Of a DNA stretch of 64,000 bases, positions 62,402-64,000 are shown in pieces. The number at the start of each line of letters is the position of its first letter. The stretch's first letter is position 1. The stretch spans positions 66,347-130,346 of the forward strand of contig JBDLJC010000002.1 in NCBI GenBank assembly GCA_039714535.1, in the 5' to 3' direction. This DNA comes from JAGXFP01 sp039714535 (GTDB lineage Bacteria; Desulfobacterota; Desulfobulbia; Desulfobulbales; JAGXFP01). Made by a program: the position numbers and the translations under genes. The notes under the pieces are model-generated. The model was not told the DNA's origin, ran no database searches, and saw only the letters and a program-made list of their open reading frames with translations.

Positions 62402-62488
62402 TCGTCGCCGTCGTGAATCGGTGTTTGTTACGCTGGGACTGTTGTTGAAGGTGAATACCAGGTGAGATCCGGGCGGAGTGTTTGCATT

Positions 62489-64000
62489 ATGAATAATAAG
62501 TTGATCCAGGTTCGTTACCTCGGTTTCGCCATTATCGTTTTTATGCTGATGAGTGGCTTGCTGCTCAGGCCGGAAACAGCCTACGCCGCAGAAGAGTATG
62601 GTAAGATTTCTTCCCGTCTCATCAAGATTATCAATCTTGATGACAGCGGTCTTGCTATTGGCTACCCCAGACGGGTCGCTTTTGATCCTATCCATCAGGA
62701 AACCTACCTTCTTTCTTCCAATGGTCGCATCACAATCTACGACAAAAGTTATTTTCCCCTTGGTTCAATCGGCGTTGGTCGTGGCGCTAAAAATGTGATT
62801 GCCATGGACATCGGCCCGGAGGGCAAGCTCCACATTTCCCGCAATCTCTACCGTGCTGATGATATTGCTGCGCAGTCCATTATTACCATCTATAATGATG
62901 CTCTCTTGATAGAACGGGAAATATTTCTGCGTGATATCCCCGCTCTGACCAATTTTATGGTGAATGATCTTGCGGTTGCCGCCAATGGCACAATTTATCT
63001 TGTCGGTAATATGGGTGGGCAAGATATAAGAGATAAGGATGTTGCGGTTCTGGATAGCGCTGGGAGTTTTAAAAAATGGCTGGGGCCACGGGCTATGGTC
63101 CAGCGCAAAAGATCTTCAGAAGATAGAGCCGACAACGAGGGGGCGTTCGATATGGTTGAGAACGCCGTAGCCATCAAAAGTGTTTATATCGATGTCGTTG
63201 GGCGGCTTTATCTGCTCAGCGCCGAGTTGAGTGAGGTTTTCGTGTACGATCAGCAGGAGAAGTTCCTGTTTCAATTTGGCACCAAAGGGGGGGCAAAGGG
63301 CAAACTCAGTACCCCCGTGGCCTTGGTGGTGGACTATCCGCGCCGTCTTGTCTATGTGGCTGATTATATGCGCCATACTATTCTGGTTTATGACTATTAT
63401 TCTGGTAAATTTGTCTATGAGTTTGGTGGCAAGGGTTTTTCTCCCCTCTGGTATCAACATCCGAATTATCTTGAGATGGACAGTAAGGGGCGAGTGATCG
63501 TCTCCGATTTGTTCAATATGAGAGTCCAAGTGGTCGATCCGACCAATCCCGATCGGCCGGTTCTGGAGCCGGTTGTTCCGGCGGGCGCCTTCTCAAGCCA
63601 CTTGCCTCCCCAAGTAATCGTGGAGGGTGAAGAGTCCCAGAAAGTTGATTCAACGGTGAACTCGACGATTGACTCGTTGTCACCTGCAGTTGTCTCAATG
63701 GCTTCGACGGACCCTGCTGTAACAACGCTCACAAGTCCGGTAGCCAGTGAATCCACCGCTGGGGTTCCGTTTACGGTGAAAAAAATATCTGAAATGGACT
63801 CTCCTGGAGAGAATGTTGTCCCGTCGAGTCAGGATCAATCGTTAGGGGTTGGCAAAGCGGTGTCATCTTCTGGCGATGGTGGAGACCTGGCAGTCCCCGT
63901 CGCGGGAGGAGAGATGTCGTTGGCGGCAAAAGCCGGGTTGGTGGTGGCTGCCCCGATCGTAGCCCCGATTGCCTTGCTGGCCGCAGGAGTGAGTAAGCTG
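62489..64000 (+). CDS. Exported NHL-repeat (beta-propeller) protein, truncated by the window edge
   Basis: The frame is open from the ATG at 62489 to the window end (504 codons). A signal peptide (~1-33, cleavage after AYA) is followed by NHL-type beta-propeller repeats (for example GYPRRVAFDPIHQETYLL, STPVALVVDYPRRLVYVADYMRHTI and HPNYLEMDSKGRVIVSDLFNMRVQVVD). A Ser/Thr/Pro-rich linker follows from ~355, with a hydrophobic segment beginning at the window edge (LVVAAPIVAPIALLAAGV). NHL proteins next to multiheme cytochromes are recurrent partners in outer-surface electron conduits. A CGGAG site precedes the ATG. Confidence 0.85.
   Translation, partial: MNNKLIQVRYLGFAIIVFMLMSGLLLRPETAYAAEEYGKISSRLIKIINLDDSGLAIGYPRRVAFDPIHQETYLLSSNGRITIYDKSYFPLGSIGVGRGAKNVIAMDIGPEGKLHISRNLYRADDIAAQSIITIYNDALLIEREIFLRDIPALTNFMVNDLAVAANGTIYLVGNMGGQDIRDKDVAVLDSAGSFKKWLGPRAMVQRKRSSEDRADNEGAFDMVENAVAIKSVYIDVVGRLYLLSAELSEVFVYDQQEKFLFQFGTKGGAKGKLSTPVALVVDYPRRLVYVADYMRHTILVYDYYSGKFVYEFGGKGFSPLWYQHPNYLEMDSKGRVIVSDLFNMRVQVVDPTNPDRPVLEPVVPAGAFSSHLPPQVIVEGEESQKVDSTVNSTIDSLSPAVVSMASTDPAVTTLTSPVASESTAGVPFTVKKISEMDSPGENVVPSSQDQSLGVGKAVSSSGDGGDLAVPVAGGEMSLAAKAGLVVAAPIVAPIALLAAGVSKL

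Overview
The window reads as chromosome of a Gram-negative, sulfur- or metal-cycling anaerobe that can also respire oxygen at low tension. The best guess is a member of Desulfobacterota, perhaps near Desulfobulbales. This rests on gene content only: a multiheme cytochrome cluster, a compact cbb3 oxidase locus, a zinc-ribbon/acidic-repeat protein and a DVU0298-like HEAT protein. No 16S gene is present.

Layout. 0-3.5 kb: end of a HEAT-repeat protein, an Rrf2-type regulator and an AAA+ ATPase. 3.5-11.9 kb: a cbb3 oxidase structural and assembly locus (ccoN, a ccoO with an extra C-terminal heme domain, a ccoQ-like gene, a heme-less ccoP N-terminal-like gene, ccoG, fixH/ccoH, ccoI, ccoS, and a SafE/DsbD_2-type membrane protein). 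12.5-22.1 kb: a co-directional anti-phage defence island ending at a tRNA-Phe gene. It holds (i) an overlapping three-gene operon of DEDDy exonuclease, SIR2 and HerA ATPase; (ii) a SLATT membrane protein with a UG/Abi-like reverse transcriptase, followed at once by a compact, highly structured predicted RNA; and (iii) a 1214-residue Mrr-nuclease/NACHT protein. 22.4-36.2 kb: housekeeping genes (acidic repeat protein, pcm, yqaA, a deaminase with a nucleoside transporter, cmk, hisC, gatA, gatC, an HDAC-like deacetylase, rdgB, aroK). 36.4-38.5 kb: a TPR-SGNH gene and a decayed sulfotransferase gene. 38.6-54.7 kb: aroC, a glycogen synthase, gap, a PPDK-like dikinase lacking its PEP domain, ald, an endonuclease III relative, thiC, mntP, a rhodanese lipoprotein and htpG. 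55-59.2 kb: a second TPR-SGNH gene and an intact TPR-sulfotransferase. 60-64 kb: a redoxin-TPR protein, a decaheme cytochrome c and an NHL-repeat protein that runs off the window, together suggesting an envelope electron-transfer module.

The most promising undescribed element is the RNA at 18137-18285. It is a 12-bp closing stem that begins on the stop codon of the reverse transcriptase gene, encloses three hairpins (one capped by a GCAA tetraloop) and ends in a T tract. It fits a noncoding RNA partner or template for the SLATT-associated reverse transcriptase. The exonuclease-SIR2-HerA operon, which adds a third component to the known two-gene SIR2-HerA pair, is the second priority.
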